Assembly (NCBI GenBank): GCA_030065915.1
Contig: JASJCQ010000014.1
Coordinates: forward strand, 1-64,000
Length of the DNA stretch: 64,000 bases
DNA from: Woeseiaceae bacterium
GTDB taxonomy: Bacteria > Pseudomonadota > Gammaproteobacteria > Steroidobacterales > Woeseiaceae
Direction of reading: 5' to 3'
Shown here: in pieces, positions 50,266 through 60,674 of the stretch
Numbering within the stretch: the first letter of the stretch is position 1
Layout: the number at the start of each line of letters is the position of its first letter
The notes under the pieces: generated by a model
Told to the model about the DNA's origin: nothing
What the model saw: the letters and a program-made list of their open reading frames with translations, nothing else
Database searches by the model: none
Made by a program: the position numbers and the translations under genes

Positions 50266-51156
50266 ATGCACAAGAGACTGATCGCATCATTACTCGCTTC
50301 CGCCAGCTTCCTGCTTGCCTGCAGTGCTACATCGCCACCGGTATTCGCAGCCGCGTCGAAGCTTGAGCAGTCTTTCAACGATACGGCCTTCAAGCTGGTG
50401 TCCTGCGAGCTCGGAGCCGATCGTACCGCCACGTGCAAGATGACGGTAACGAATCGATACACGGACAAGCGTATCGAGATAACCCGGTCGGGGATCACCA
50501 TCCAGGATGACCTCGGCAATGAGTACCCCGTCACCGGCGGCGGCTTCGGAGACCCGTCGACGACTCCAAAGTGGAACCAGGTCGCTGTCGCGGACAGTGA
50601 CTACGTAGTTCACGTTTCCGCATCCAACTTGAGCTCCCGAGCCACCAGCATTCGCGCCGTCGTTTTCCCGCGTCTGCTCGTGCGGTCCATGCAGGGTCAG
50701 GCGCTCGGGTACCGGGATCGTGTCGTCTTCTCGCAGCCTCCCATGGTCGACACCAGCGAGGCCGCTTCGGCCAAGCCCTCACCCATGGCAGAAGCTCCCA
50801 CAGAGGCTTCAACGACAGCGGCTGACGACGAGATGCCGATAGCCGTCGATGACTGGCAGATCGTTGGCCTTTGGAGCTATGACGCAGTGGACGGACAACA
50901 TATACCTGCGCAGGGATTCGTGTTGTTGCCGAAGCCGGGTGCGGGCGTCGGCCAGGCGTGGCTTGCGCGCCTGGAACTGAAGAACCACGATCAGCTGCCG
51001 GCAGGCCAGAGGGCATTGTGGCCGGTCATGATTCATATTGAACGACGAACGGTTTGCGCAGACTATCCCGGCTACCCGAGCTACCAGGTGTTTATCGATG
51101 TGCCCGGCGTCGACAATGATGCAATTTATAGCGTCTCGGCGTGCAAGCCGGACTAG
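50266..51156 (+). CDS. Exported lipoprotein of unknown function
   Basis: A 296-residue protein starting at ATG 50266 with CGGAGAG upstream. It carries a lipoprotein signal (lipobox Leu-Leu-Ala-Cys). The first domain (about 35-160) is beta-rich and resembles an Ig-like or stress-protein fold (VSCELGADRTATCKMTVTNR, ITIQDDLGNEYPVTGGGFG); a Ser/Ala/Thr/Glu linker (SPMAEAPTEASTTAADD) separates it from a second beta domain (IVGLWSYDAVDGQHIPAQGF) with three Cys near the end. No family recognised. Confidence 0.65.
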   Translation: MHKRLIASLLASASFLLACSATSPPVFAAASKLEQSFNDTAFKLVSCELGADRTATCKMTVTNRYTDKRIEITRSGITIQDDLGNEYPVTGGGFGDPSTTPKWNQVAVADSDYVVHVSASNLSSRATSIRAVVFPRLLVRSMQGQALGYRDRVVFSQPPMVDTSEAASAKPSPMAEAPTEASTTAADDEMPIAVDDWQIVGLWSYDAVDGQHIPAQGFVLLPKPGAGVGQAWLARLELKNHDQLPAGQRALWPVMIHIERRTVCADYPGYPSYQVFIDVPGVDNDAIYSVSACKPD

Positions 51157-51358
51157 CCACAGGTTTTTCGGGCGGCGCGTGCAGGCGAGCTTGACCGCCA
51201 TCGGTCAGATTGTTCGAACCGCCGCCTAACGCAAGGCAACGGCCGCCGGACACGCTTCCAGACAACGCGCCAGGTAATGCTATTCGTCACGTCGTGCAGG
51301 TGCATGATCCGAATGGCTGTACCGATCACGGAATAGCGGTTGTTCGATGCGCCACCGG

Positions 51359-51895
51359 TCAGGGAATAGGAGCCCACTCTCGCACGCCGACGTACTCATC
51401 GTGTGACGCCTGGTCTTCGGCGCTCAAGTGTTTCTTGACGGCCCGTAGCGTGAAACCGCCATGCACGTAGCCGTCGTAATTGACCATCCAGTCGAAGACA
51501 TCCTCTGCTTCGAATGCGATCCGTTGTCCAACCTTGTGCCATTCCTGGAACTCGTCAGGCACCTCGAAAAAGGCCGCTGAGTACAGGTTCTCTTCTTCGT
51601 GGAAGGCGGTCGCCGTCAACCAGAGGTAGGCGAACCTGTCCTCCCCAAGCTCTTCGGACAGGTCGGGGTCGCGAAACCTCAGCTTGACCGAGCAATAGTG
51701 CTCGCCGGGCGTCAGGACATGCTGCTTGAATTCCTCGATGGTCTCGGACGCCTTCCGGTAGGCTTCGAGAAGATCCTGCTCCTGGTTGGGCACAGCAACG
51801 AGCATCGGTTCGGACTGGCGCTCGGCGAATCTGCTCTTACTCTCTGGCTTCGTCGGTTCGGACGCGTTGCCGAGGATTCTCTTGAACCAGCTCAT
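51359..51895 (-). CDS. DUF2314 protein
   Basis: A 178-residue protein. The core (about residues 40-175) shows the DUF2314 features EAYRKASETIEEFKQHVLTP, then HYCSVKLRFRDPD and FAYLWLTATAFHEEENLYSA and the ending QRIAFEAEDVFDWMVNYDGY. DUF2314 is found in some immunity-like and YegJ-like proteins; its role here is unknown. It is probably cytoplasmic. It has no operon partner in the same direction with close spacing. Confidence 0.8.
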   Translation of the reverse strand: MSWFKRILGNASEPTKPESKSRFAERQSEPMLVAVPNQEQDLLEAYRKASETIEEFKQHVLTPGEHYCSVKLRFRDPDLSEELGEDRFAYLWLTATAFHEEENLYSAAFFEVPDEFQEWHKVGQRIAFEAEDVFDWMVNYDGYVHGGFTLRAVKKHLSAEDQASHDEYVGVREWAPIP

Positions 51896-51964
51896 AGTCT
51901 ATGGCTCCTTTGCTGATCTCCGCTCGCACGAATCCATGTTGGTCGCACAACAGCGATCGTCAAT

Positions 51965-52567
51965 TCACGCGCCGGCTACCGCTTTCGACAAACGACGTCT
52001 TAACGAAATCGCCCACGCGAGGGGCAACAATGCCACGAGGGTCCCGTACAGGAAGCCCTTGATCGTAGAGCGGAGCGGCATGCCCGTATCGATATCGTGT
52101 CGATGATTCCACAGCTCCACGATCTTGCCGTTCTCGAACCGGAAGACGTTGATGATCGGCAGATCGTCGCGCCCGTGGAGTACTCGTCCCAGGAACGTTG
52201 TGGGTTCGTATTGCCAGGTCCATCGAGTTGCGACCAGGTCGCCTTCAGCGATCTGGTAGTCGATTTCTCCTGACATGTTCCCGTTCGCCCAGAAGAAGTC
52301 GGCGATACTCTTCTGTTCGATCGCGGGTTCGGTCACGTTCTTTCGGTCACCAATGTCATGGGCAACATAGTTATCGGCCATGTAGAGGTCGTACTTGTCG
52401 GTGTTTCTGCTGAACCACAGGTCCTCGTAGAACGCGAGGGCCAGCGCCTTGTTCTTCTCTTCAACGTCAGTTTCTGCTGTGCTGGCGAAAGCGCTCGCCG
52501 ACATCAATGCGCATGAGAGCGTGAGTAAGCTTGTCCGGATCGGTCTGGTAGAGCTCCGTGCCTGCAT
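51965..52567 (-). CDS. Exported SnoaL/NTF2-like protein with C-terminal anchor
   Basis: A 200-residue protein with a signal peptide (RTSLLTLSCALMSASAFA) and a SnoaL/NTF2-like domain: ALAFYEDLWFSRNTDKYDLY, AEGDLVATRWTWQYEPTTF, FRFENGKIVELWNHRHD. The last 30 residues form a membrane helix with basic end (GFLYGTLVALLPLAWAISLR), unusual in this family. A ketosteroid-isomerase-like pocket is likely but the catalytic residues are not certain. Confidence 0.7.
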   Translation of the reverse strand: MQARSSTRPIRTSLLTLSCALMSASAFASTAETDVEEKNKALALAFYEDLWFSRNTDKYDLYMADNYVAHDIGDRKNVTEPAIEQKSIADFFWANGNMSGEIDYQIAEGDLVATRWTWQYEPTTFLGRVLHGRDDLPIINVFRFENGKIVELWNHRHDIDTGMPLRSTIKGFLYGTLVALLPLAWAISLRRRLSKAVAGA

Positions 52568-52659
52568 GATCTAGTCCTCGCTATTGAATGTTGTGATTGC
52601 GGGCGAGCAATGCGTTTGCCCGAATAGGCTCGTCGATACTGAACTCAGTAGAAGCTCTA

Positions 52660-53136
52660 CTAGCCATCTTCCGGCTCAGTCTGGGCGATGAAGCCGCCAT
52701 ACCGCCACGCACCGGCAGCAGCATGTTCGCCATCGGGGTTAACCCACATCAGGTACATGGTCTCGCCGACCACGGTAAAGCCACCAAAGAGCATGACCAC
52801 GGCAAGGCCGCAGCCGAACACAGCGTATTTCTTGGCTGCTGCAAAGGCGCGCGTGTCAGCGGTTCTGACCTTAAGCATTCTGAAGGCGCCGATCGAGCAG
52901 AAGACGAACGCACCGAGCTTTCCCAGCACGATCAGCATCACACCGGCCCAGACGATGACCGGGCTCGCGGTTCGCCACGGAGGGGCCGGGCGCCCCTCTT
53001 CAAAGACATCCGACATGCCCGTCACCATCTCGACGTATTCATAGGCGACGCTCAATGACGCGAGGTTTCCGATAACCCCAACGAGCCCCCAGAACGCGAC
53101 GATCGCAGCAAACAGTATCTTCAGAGTTCTTATCAT
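52660..53136 (-). CDS. DUF2165 membrane protein
   Basis: A 158-residue protein with four helices and the DUF2165 pattern: LFAAIVAFWGLVGVIGNLAS, EYVEMVTGMSDVFEEGRP, PVIVWAGVMLIVLGKLGAFV, ending around TMYLMWVNPDGEHAAAGAWR. Role unknown. The ATG at 53136 follows GGTGAG; other in-frame starts upstream are poor. Confidence 0.8.
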   Translation of the reverse strand: MIRTLKILFAAIVAFWGLVGVIGNLASLSVAYEYVEMVTGMSDVFEEGRPAPPWRTASPVIVWAGVMLIVLGKLGAFVFCSIGAFRMLKVRTADTRAFAAAKKYAVFGCGLAVVMLFGGFTVVGETMYLMWVNPDGEHAAAGAWRYGGFIAQTEPEDG

Positions 53137-53262
53137 TATTCTCACCCACTGATCACAGCGGACACCAAAGTAACACGTACGGGCCCATTCACCACGGCCG
53201 GTCGCTTGAGATGCCACTTTGAGCAGCTTAAGCTGAAGTCCTTGCGCCAGATCAGAGCGAAC

Positions 53263-53808
53263 ATGACCGACCTGACACACAGGGTCGCCTCGGCCGATGA
53301 CGTCCCCGCCATCGAGGACCTGATGCGTCTCGCGATCAGCGAGAACATGAAGGCGTTCCTGTCGGCCGCGGAGATCGAGGCTGCCAGGGAAACCATGGGC
53401 GTCGACTGGACGCTGATCAGCGATGGCACCTATTTCGTTATCGAAGCCGACGACGATGGCGAGACGGTAATGGTTGGTTGCGGCGGCTGGGGAAAACGAA
53501 GGACGTTGTACGGCGGTGACCATACGGTCGGCCGTGACGACTCATTGAGCGACCCGGCCGTCGATGCCGCGAGAATTCGCGCGATGTATACCCACCCCGG
53601 CTGGACGCGTCGCGGTATCGGCGGGCTGCTGCTCCGGCTCGGCGAAGATGCCGCTCGCGCCGCGGGCTTCCGTACGATCGAGCTGGGTTCGACGATACCG
53701 GGGGAACCTTTTTACCTGGCCAGCGGATTTACGGAGGTCAGCCGTGATGTTTTTGCGGGCGCGAACGGCGCCGACAATGTCGTCATAAAGATGGTCAAGG
53801 ACCTGTAG
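53263..53808 (+). CDS. GNAT-family N-acetyltransferase
   Basis: A 181-residue GNAT enzyme. The acetyl-CoA motif is GWTRRGIGGLLLRLGEDAAR (Arg/Gln-x-x-Gly-x-Gly/Ala) at about residues 113-132; a beta-bulge segment YFVIEADDDGETVMVGCGGW precedes it. ATG at 53263 is chosen by the N-terminus (TDLTHRVASADDVPAIEDLM). Acceptor unknown. It is the first of a run of small plus-strand genes. Confidence 0.9.
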   Translation: MTDLTHRVASADDVPAIEDLMRLAISENMKAFLSAAEIEAARETMGVDWTLISDGTYFVIEADDDGETVMVGCGGWGKRRTLYGGDHTVGRDDSLSDPAVDAARIRAMYTHPGWTRRGIGGLLLRLGEDAARAAGFRTIELGSTIPGEPFYLASGFTEVSRDVFAGANGADNVVIKMVKDL

Positions 53809-53844
53809 TCAGGCGCCCCTGGCAACACCCAATTGGAGGCCAAC

Positions 53845-54207
53845 ATGAATCAAGCCGAGAACAGCATCGACTACATCGAGTTCCCGCTCTCAGACGTTGA
53901 CGCGACCAAAGCATTCTACTCCGCCGTCTTCGGTTGGGAGTTCCAGGACTGGGGGCCCGACTACCTGAGCTTCACAGGCGCGGGCGTAGACGGCGGATTC
54001 AATCGAGAGCTTGAGTCGGCGGCCGAAGGGGTTGGCCCGATGGTCGTGCTCTACTCCGACAGGCTCGAAGACAGAATTGCTGCGATCGATACGGCGGGTG
54101 GTCGAGTCAGCAAGACCACCTACAGCTTCCCGGGCGGCGAGCGCTTTCACTTCATCGACCCGAACGGCAACGAGGTGCTGGTGTGGCGGCAGGTGGCCGA
54201 TGAATAG
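53845..54207 (+). CDS. VOC-family protein
   Basis: A 120-residue glyoxalase/bleomycin-resistance-like protein (FPLSDVDATKAFYSAVFGWE, MVVLYSDRLEDRIAAIDTAG, FHFIDPNGNEVLVWRQ) with two beta-alpha-beta-beta-beta units. Start ATG 53845 has GGAGG 6 nt upstream. The metal ligands are partly lost (only one conserved Glu/His site is evident). Function unknown; the neighbours are a GNAT and a HIT-type protein. Confidence 0.88.
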   Translation: MNQAENSIDYIEFPLSDVDATKAFYSAVFGWEFQDWGPDYLSFTGAGVDGGFNRELESAAEGVGPMVVLYSDRLEDRIAAIDTAGGRVSKTTYSFPGGERFHFIDPNGNEVLVWRQVADE

Positions 54208-54225
54208 CGCGTCCGGAGGGGGCTG

Positions 54226-54675
54226 ATGTCTACCGTCATCCACGAACGCGTCGAGCTGTGCCGGTCCGGCAGCTTTCCGCAAGCGATCTGCCGCGTGTCG
54301 TCCGGCTGGGTCGTGCTGGGCGACGTCCAGTTCCTCGAGGGTTACTCGCTGATCTATCCTGACCCGGTCGTCGCCGACCTCAACAAGCTCGGAGCAGCAG
54401 AACGTAAGACCCTGTTCTATGAGGCCTCGGTCGTTGGCGACGCCCTGCTTCAGATTACCGACGCGATCAGGATCAACTATGAGATACTCGGCAACCTCGC
54501 GCCCGCGCTGCACCTGCATATCTTTCCCCGCTTCGATGATGAACCGGTTGAGCTTCGAACGGCGCCGGTCTGGTCTTACGACTGGGCGGCTGCTCGAGCC
54601 TTCGATGCTGACACCGACAGGCAGATGATGGATAGAATCCGTGACTATCTTATGGATAAGGGGCTGGTGCTGTGA
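54226..54675 (+). CDS. HIT-like family protein
   Basis: A 149-residue protein with a histidine-triad-like strand HLHIFPRF at about residue 105, preceded by GWVVLGDVQFLEGYSLIYPD and YEILGNLAPALHL. HIT proteins are nucleotide hydrolases or transferases. The triad is reduced to His-x-His here, followed by Ile-Phe-Pro-Arg, as in divergent HIT-like groups. It precedes a DUF4375 gene with a 4-bp overlap. Confidence 0.78.
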   Translation: MSTVIHERVELCRSGSFPQAICRVSSGWVVLGDVQFLEGYSLIYPDPVVADLNKLGAAERKTLFYEASVVGDALLQITDAIRINYEILGNLAPALHLHIFPRFDDEPVELRTAPVWSYDWAAARAFDADTDRQMMDRIRDYLMDKGLVL

Positions 54676-55073
54676 GATACCCGGAGTCTTTCGATGACAT
54701 CTACGTCGACGACGAAGAGGACCTCGACGCCCTCGAACCGGCCGTCGCGACGGCGGTACTGCTGCACGCGCTCGAGGCCGAGGTCAACAACGGTGGCTTC
54801 GACCAGTTCTTCCTGAATACCAGCGGTCGATTCGCGCTTCAGACGGTAGAGGCACTGCATGCCGTCGGCGCCGATCGTACGTCCAGGCTACTCGAGTCGG
54901 CGATAGCCGTTGCCTACCCGGAAGGTTATCCGGAAAATGCCGCCGACCATGAGAACACCGCGGATTCGGATGAGGCGCTCGATGCGCTCGGGGAGCTTGA
55001 CGAGCAATTCCTCGAATACGAGGACCCGCTGACGGACCTGGTCAACGAGTACCTGGAGCGTCACGCTAGCTAG
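54672..55073 (+). CDS. DUF4375/DMP19-like protein
   Basis: A 133-residue acidic protein starting with GTG in a GTGA overlap with the HIT-like gene. It has the DUF4375 signature LEAEVNNGGFDQFFLNTSG, followed by GRFALQTVEALHAVG. Proteins of this type include DNA-mimic DMP19; many sit near toxin loci as immunity candidates. Role here unknown. Coupled translation with the HIT-like gene suggests a shared function. Confidence 0.83.
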   Translation: MRYPESFDDIYVDDEEDLDALEPAVATAVLLHALEAEVNNGGFDQFFLNTSGRFALQTVEALHAVGADRTSRLLESAIAVAYPEGYPENAADHENTADSDEALDALGELDEQFLEYEDPLTDLVNEYLERHAS

Positions 55074-55102
55074 ACCTGCCTGCAGACGAAACGGAGAGAA
55101 GA

Positions 55103-55384
55103 ATGAAAGCCACATGGAATGGATCGGTGATAGCGGAGAGCAACGATACGATCGTTATCGAGGGCAACCACTATTTTCCCGCAGACTCGATCGACAAGGC
55201 GTACTTCAGGGAAAGCCTGAAGACGACGGTCTGCCCCTGGAAGGGTACGGCCAGCTACTACGACGTTGTCGTCGATGGTGAAACGAACGCCGCGGCGGCG
55301 TGGTATTACCCAACACCGAAAGACGCTGCAGCCGAGATCCGGAACTACGTTGCATTCTGGCAAGGCGTTGAGGTGGGTGAATAG
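55103..55384 (+). CDS. DUF427 protein
   Basis: A 93-residue protein of the DUF427 family: NDTIVIEGNHYFPADSIDKA, TVCPWKGTASYYDVVVDGE and AAAAWYYPTPKDAAAEIRNY. It is a small beta-barrel-like (tent-fold) protein of unknown role. GGAGAGAAG lies just before the ATG. Confidence 0.93.
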   Translation: MKATWNGSVIAESNDTIVIEGNHYFPADSIDKAYFRESLKTTVCPWKGTASYYDVVVDGETNAAAAWYYPTPKDAAAEIRNYVAFWQGVEVGE

Positions 55385-55460
55385 TCTCGACGCAAAGACG
55401 CGCCGGAGCAGTACCGGCTAGACGCCCAATTACAATCGGAGTTTCAAGGGGGTTCACACT

Positions 55461-56039
55461 ATGATGCTGTTGATACTTGGCCTGGTGCTGTTCCTGGGCA
55501 CGCATTCAATATCGATTTTCGCCGATCCGCTGCGGAACAAGCTGGCCGCGAAGAGCGAGATCGGTTGGAAGGCGATCTATGGCCTGCTGTCGCTGGCCGG
55601 TATCGTCCTGGTTGCGAAAGGCTATGCCGACGCCCGGATGACCAGCGCGATTCTCTACACGACGCCTGCGTGGATGGCTCACGTGATGGCGCTGTTGATG
55701 TTGCCGGTGTTCGTCCTGTTCTTTGCGCCCTACCTGCCCGGCCGTATCAGCACCGCGACGAAGCACCCGCAGCTGGTCGCCGTAAAGCTTTGGGCCCTCT
55801 CGCACCTGCTGGTCAACGGCTCCGTCGCAGACGTCGTGTTGTTTGGTTCGTTCCTTGCCTGGGCCGTCGCGGACAGGATCTCGTTGAAGCGAAGGGCGAA
55901 AAGGCCCGTACCGGGCCTGCCTGAGGCTACCCGGAACGACGTCATTGTCGTGATTCTCGGGTTGCTCGCTTATGTTGCGTTTGTGAAGTGGCTACACCTG
56001 AACCTGATCGGCGTGGCGCCATTTGCGCCAATGGGGTGA
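55461..56039 (+). CDS. NnrU-family membrane protein
   Basis: A 192-residue, six-helix membrane protein of the NnrU family (LVLFLGTHSISIFADPLRNK, GWKAIYGLLSLAGIVLVAKG, HPQLVAVKLWALSHLLVNG). NnrU is linked to nitric-oxide/denitrification in some bacteria and is related to isoprenoid-modifying enzymes such as ZDS-isomerase; no denitrification genes are seen here. It is convergent with ntrC. Confidence 0.9.
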   Translation: MMLLILGLVLFLGTHSISIFADPLRNKLAAKSEIGWKAIYGLLSLAGIVLVAKGYADARMTSAILYTTPAWMAHVMALLMLPVFVLFFAPYLPGRISTATKHPQLVAVKLWALSHLLVNGSVADVVLFGSFLAWAVADRISLKRRAKRPVPGLPEATRNDVIVVILGLLAYVAFVKWLHLNLIGVAPFAPMG

Positions 56040-56059
56040 TCGCCGTGAGTTAGCCCGGC

Positions 56060-57450
<1,391 letters not shown>

Positions 57451-57454
<4 letters not shown>

Positions 57455-58506
57455 GCCGGGTCCACCTGTTCTATCGGTATGCGGACGAAGAAAATCGTTC
57501 GTCCCGGCCGGCTCTCGAACTCGATCATGCCGCCGTGACGGCTGATTAATTCCTGCGCTAAAGGCAGGCCGAGCCCGGTGCCCTCGGGGTTACCGGTAAT
57601 GAGCGGGTAGAATATCGAATCCTGGATGTCCCGGGGAATGCCGGGGCCGTCATCGATGATCTCGATACTGGCGATAACGCGATGGCGCGTGTCGCCGATG
57701 GTGAAGTTGTTGACCGCCCGGCTCCTGAGTTTCACGGTGCCGTGACCGGCGAGCACCTGTGTCGCGTTCCTGACGAGGTTCATCAGCGCCTGGATGATCT
57801 GGTCGCGGTCGAGCAGCAACAACGGCAAGCCAGGATCGTAGTCTCTCTGGATCGTGATCGAGCGATGGTCTTCAGCCTGCACGACACGCACGACGTATTC
57901 GAGCAGCTCGTGAACGTTGGTGGGTTTCTTGTTCGGCAGCCCGCCGGGGCCCAGCAGCGTGTCTACCAGCGCCGCGAGGCGGTCGGTCTCGGAGATGACG
58001 ACCTCCGTGTATTCCTTGAGTTCGTCGCTTCCCAGTTGACGTTCGAGCAGCTGTGCTGCGCCGCGTATGCCACCGAGCGGGTTCTTGATCTCATGTGCGA
58101 GCTGACGAATCATCTGGCGCCCGGCGCCGTGCTGAATCATCAGCGCGTTCTCGCGAGTGATCCGCGCTCTCCGGGTGATGTCGTTCAACTCGACGATCAG
58201 GCTGGCGCCCTCGAAGCTGACCGGCGACACGTGACAGTCGATGATGCGCTCCTCGCCGTCGACCTCGTTGGGACCGAGGTGGAGCTCGTTCGCATAATGG
58301 TCGCCGGTTTCGAGGACGCGCGTCAGGATTTCACGGAGCTCGGGCTCATCGTCGACGAGTTGCATCAGCGATTTGCCGGAGGCGCGTCGCTTGCTGATGC
58401 CGAGGATGTTTTCAGCCGCCGCATTCAGGCCTGTGATCAGGAGATTCTTGTCGAGCAGCACGACGCCACTCGATAGCGAGTCGATAACGAAGCTCGACTC
58501 GTCCAA
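57451..58506 (-). CDS. ntrB: Nitrogen regulation sensor kinase NtrB
   Basis: A 351-residue cytoplasmic kinase. PAS domain (about 10-110: SGVVLLDKNLLITGLNAAAE, LHLGPNEVDGEERIIDCHV), the phosphoacceptor His in IRQLAHEIKNPLGGIRGAA, and the ATPase with N box LIQALMNLVRNATQ-like (shown as QIIQALMNLVRNATQ) and G boxes IIDDGPGIPRDIQDSIF and GNPEGTGLGLPLAQELI. It phosphorylates and dephosphorylates NtrC under PII control. The TTG at 58506 is the best start by homology (MDESSFVIDSLSSGVVLLD); no good SD is visible, so coupling to the upstream gene, 26 bp away, is likely. Confidence 0.93.
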
Positions 58507-58532
58507 TACCGCGTTTCGGTATGCCGGTTTCT

Positions 58533-59045
58533 TTACGGGGGGCTCAGGACGCTCGTCTGCTGAACGTAGAAGCGAATCGGTTCGCTCCGAGCCACCATCT
58601 GACCCGACTCGTTGATGATCTCTGCCTGCAGGTTGTGCGCGCCGCGGTAGATCTCGGTCAGTTCGATGTTCGTCGTGTCGAACATCCTCTCGCGGCCGTC
58701 CACGAAGAGTCGAACCTGGTGTCCCTGCCGCAGACCCGGCTCCAACGCTACGGTTACCGTCAGATTCCCCTCTATGTTCCACAGCGTATCCTCGGCTGCG
58801 GGAGAGGCGATACTGATGCTGTCATAGCCTGTCGTCGGCTCTTCAGGCTCGCTCTCGCGCGGTCGCGGTGCGCGCCGGACCATCTGCATGCTCTGAGCTT
58901 TCGGGAGAATGATCTCCTCGGCGCCGGCCTGTGGGCGATCCGAGTAATGGACGACGCCGTCTTCATCGACCCAACGGTACGCCTGGCCGAACGACTGTGC
59001 GCTGGCCAGCACGAGGAGCAGGGCGATGAAGAGACGATAATCCAT
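58533..59045 (-). CDS. Exported DUF4124 protein between glnA and ntrB
   Basis: A 170-residue protein with a signal peptide (DYRLFIALLLVLASAQSFG) and an N-terminal DUF4124 domain (AYRWVDEDGVVHYSDRPQAG). The C-terminal part is beta-rich and ends FYVQQTSVLSPP. DUF4124 proteins commonly lie between glnA and ntrB in gammaproteobacteria; their role is unknown. It precedes ntrB by 26 bp, so the two may be cotranscribed. Confidence 0.88.
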   Translation of the reverse strand: MDYRLFIALLLVLASAQSFGQAYRWVDEDGVVHYSDRPQAGAEEIILPKAQSMQMVRRAPRPRESEPEEPTTGYDSISIASPAAEDTLWNIEGNLTVTVALEPGLRQGHQVRLFVDGRERMFDTTNIELTEIYRGAHNLQAEIINESGQMVARSEPIRFYVQQTSVLSPP

Positions 59046-59084
59046 TGACTGAGCATATCAGTGAGAGCCCGATTCCTTCCAGTG

Positions 59085-59111
59085 ACCGGGCGGCCCAAAA
59101 TGCCGCCCGGT
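59085..59111 (-). terminator. GC-rich hairpin after glnA
   Basis: A perfect 10-bp stem (ACCGGGCGGC 59085-59094 and GCCGCCCGGT 59102-59111) with a 7-base loop lies between glnA (minus strand) and the DUF4124 gene. There is no T tract in the minus-strand direction, so it is not a full intrinsic terminator; partial termination as in the glnALG operon of enterics, or RNA end protection, is possible. Confidence 0.5.
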
Positions 59112-59126
59112 TCACAGTTTTGCCTC

Positions 59127-60536
59127 TTAGAGGCTGTAGTACATGTCGAATTCGACCGGGTGGGTCGTCATCCGCAGCCGCGTTACGTTCTCCATTTTCA
59201 GGTCGATGTAAGCGTCGATCAGGTCGTCAGAGAAGACGTCGCCGGCCTTCAGGAAGTCGCGATCCTTGTCGAGAGCCTCCAGGGCTTCGTCAAGCGAAAA
59301 TGCTACCAGCTGCAGTTCCTTCTCTTCTTCCGGCGGCAGGTCGTACAGGTCCTTGTCCATGGCGTCGCCCGGGTGGATCTTGTTCTGGATACCGTCGATG
59401 CCGGCCATCATCAGAGCAGAGAATGCGAGGTACGGGTTCGCCATCGAGTCCGGGAAGCGCACTTCGATACGACGCGCCTTCGGGTTCGCGATGAACGGAA
59501 TTCGAATGGATGCAGAGCGGTTACGTGCCGAGTACGCCAGGATCGTCGGTGCTTCGAAGCCGGGCACCAGTCGCTTGTAGCTGTTCGTCGCCGGATTCGT
59601 GAACGCGTTGATCGCTTTCGCGTGCTTGATGACGCCACCGATGTAGTACAGCGCCGTCTCAGACAGGCCACCGTATTCATCACCGGTGAACAGGTTCTCG
59701 CCGTCTTTCGCGAGCGACTGGTGAACGTGCATGCCGTTACCGTTGTCGTTAACCAGCGGTTTCGGCATGAACGTAGCCGTCTTGCCGTAGGCGTGCGCAA
59801 CATTATGAACAACGTACTTCAGCGTCTGTACTTCGTCAGCCTTGGCGACGAGCGTGTTGAACTTCGCGCCGATCTCGCACTGGCCCGCGGTCGCAACCTC
59901 ATGGTGATGCACTTCGGTCGTGATGCCCATCTCCTCGAGAGCGAGACACATCGCGGAGCGAATGTCGTGCAGTGAATCAACCGGGGGAACCGGAAAGTAA
60001 CCACCCTTTACTGTCGGGCGGTGGCCCGTGTTGCCATCTTCGTAGGCGCGGTCCGTGTTCCAGGCGCCCTCTTCAGAGTCGACCCTGTAAAAGGCGCCCT
60101 GCATGTTGTCGTCCCACTGGACGCTGTCGAAGACGAAGAACTCATTCTCGGGACCGAAGAACGCCGTGTCGGCGATTCCGGTGGACTGCAGGTAGGCCTC
60201 GGCGCGTGCTGCCAGCGAACGCGGGCAACGATCGTAGCCCTGCATCGTCGCCGGCTCTACGACGAAGCAACGCAGGTTCAGCGTCGTTTCCTCGGAAAAC
60301 AGGTCGACAACGGCAGTCTCGGGAGCCGGCATCAGGATCATGTCGGACTCGTTGATTCCCTTCCAACCGGAGATGGAAGAACCATCGAACATCTTGCCTT
60401 CTTCGAAAAGGTCATCGTCGACGGTGTGGGCGGGCACGGTTACGTGTTGTTCTTTGCCTTTCGTGTCAGTAAACCGAAAATCGACAAATTTGACCTCTTT
60501 CTCTTTGATGAGGCTCATTACCTCTGCGGGCGTCAT
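59127..60536 (-). CDS. glnA: Glutamine synthetase type I
   Basis: A 469-residue dodecameric enzyme: [20 protein letters not shown] at the start, [20 protein letters not shown], then [34 protein letters not shown], the loop [20 protein letters not shown] and the adenylylation Tyr in [14 protein letters not shown]. The Tyr shows regulation by GlnE/PII. RBS GGAGGAG precedes the ATG. The gene has a sigma-54 promoter and NtrC sites upstream, and ntrB-ntrC follow after the DUF4124 gene. Confidence 0.98.
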   Translation of the reverse strand: MTPAEVMSLIKEKEVKFVDFRFTDTKGKEQHVTVPAHTVDDDLFEEGKMFDGSSISGWKGINESDMILMPAPETAVVDLFSEETTLNLRCFVVEPATMQGYDRCPRSLAARAEAYLQSTGIADTAFFGPENEFFVFDSVQWDDNMQGAFYRVDSEEGAWNTDRAYEDGNTGHRPTVKGGYFPVPPVDSLHDIRSAMCLALEEMGITTEVHHHEVATAGQCEIGAKFNTLVAKADEVQTLKYVVHNVAHAYGKTATFMPKPLVNDNGNGMHVHQSLAKDGENLFTGDEYGGLSETALYYIGGVIKHAKAINAFTNPATNSYKRLVPGFEAPTILAYSARNRSASIRIPFIANPKARRIEVRFPDSMANPYLAFSALMMAGIDGIQNKIHPGDAMDKDLYDLPPEEEKELQLVAFSLDEALEALDKDRDFLKAGDVFSDDLIDAYIDLKMENVTRLRMTTHPVEFDMYYSL

Positions 60537-60596
60537 GGTTTCTCCTCCAGCTATACGTGGTTATTAGTCGCCGTAGCGTTTTCGTGATTCGTTGAT

Positions 60597-60612
60597 TGCA
60601 GAAAGTGTGCCA
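60597..60612 (-). promoter_or_regulatory. Sigma-54 (-24/-12) promoter of glnA
   Basis: On the minus strand the 16-mer reads TGGCACACTTTCTGCA: GG and GC dinucleotides are exactly 10 bases apart, and TGGCAC is the consensus -24 half. The start point would be about base 60585, some 49 nt before the glnA ATG. An NtrC-like site, GTGCCAAAATGGTGC (60607-60621), overlaps the -24 box and may be a weak governor site. Confidence 0.9.
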
Positions 60613-60674
60613 AAATGGTGCTTCGTGTAACCCCCTGTTTTTATAGGAATTCGCTCAAACGATAGCCTCCAGTC

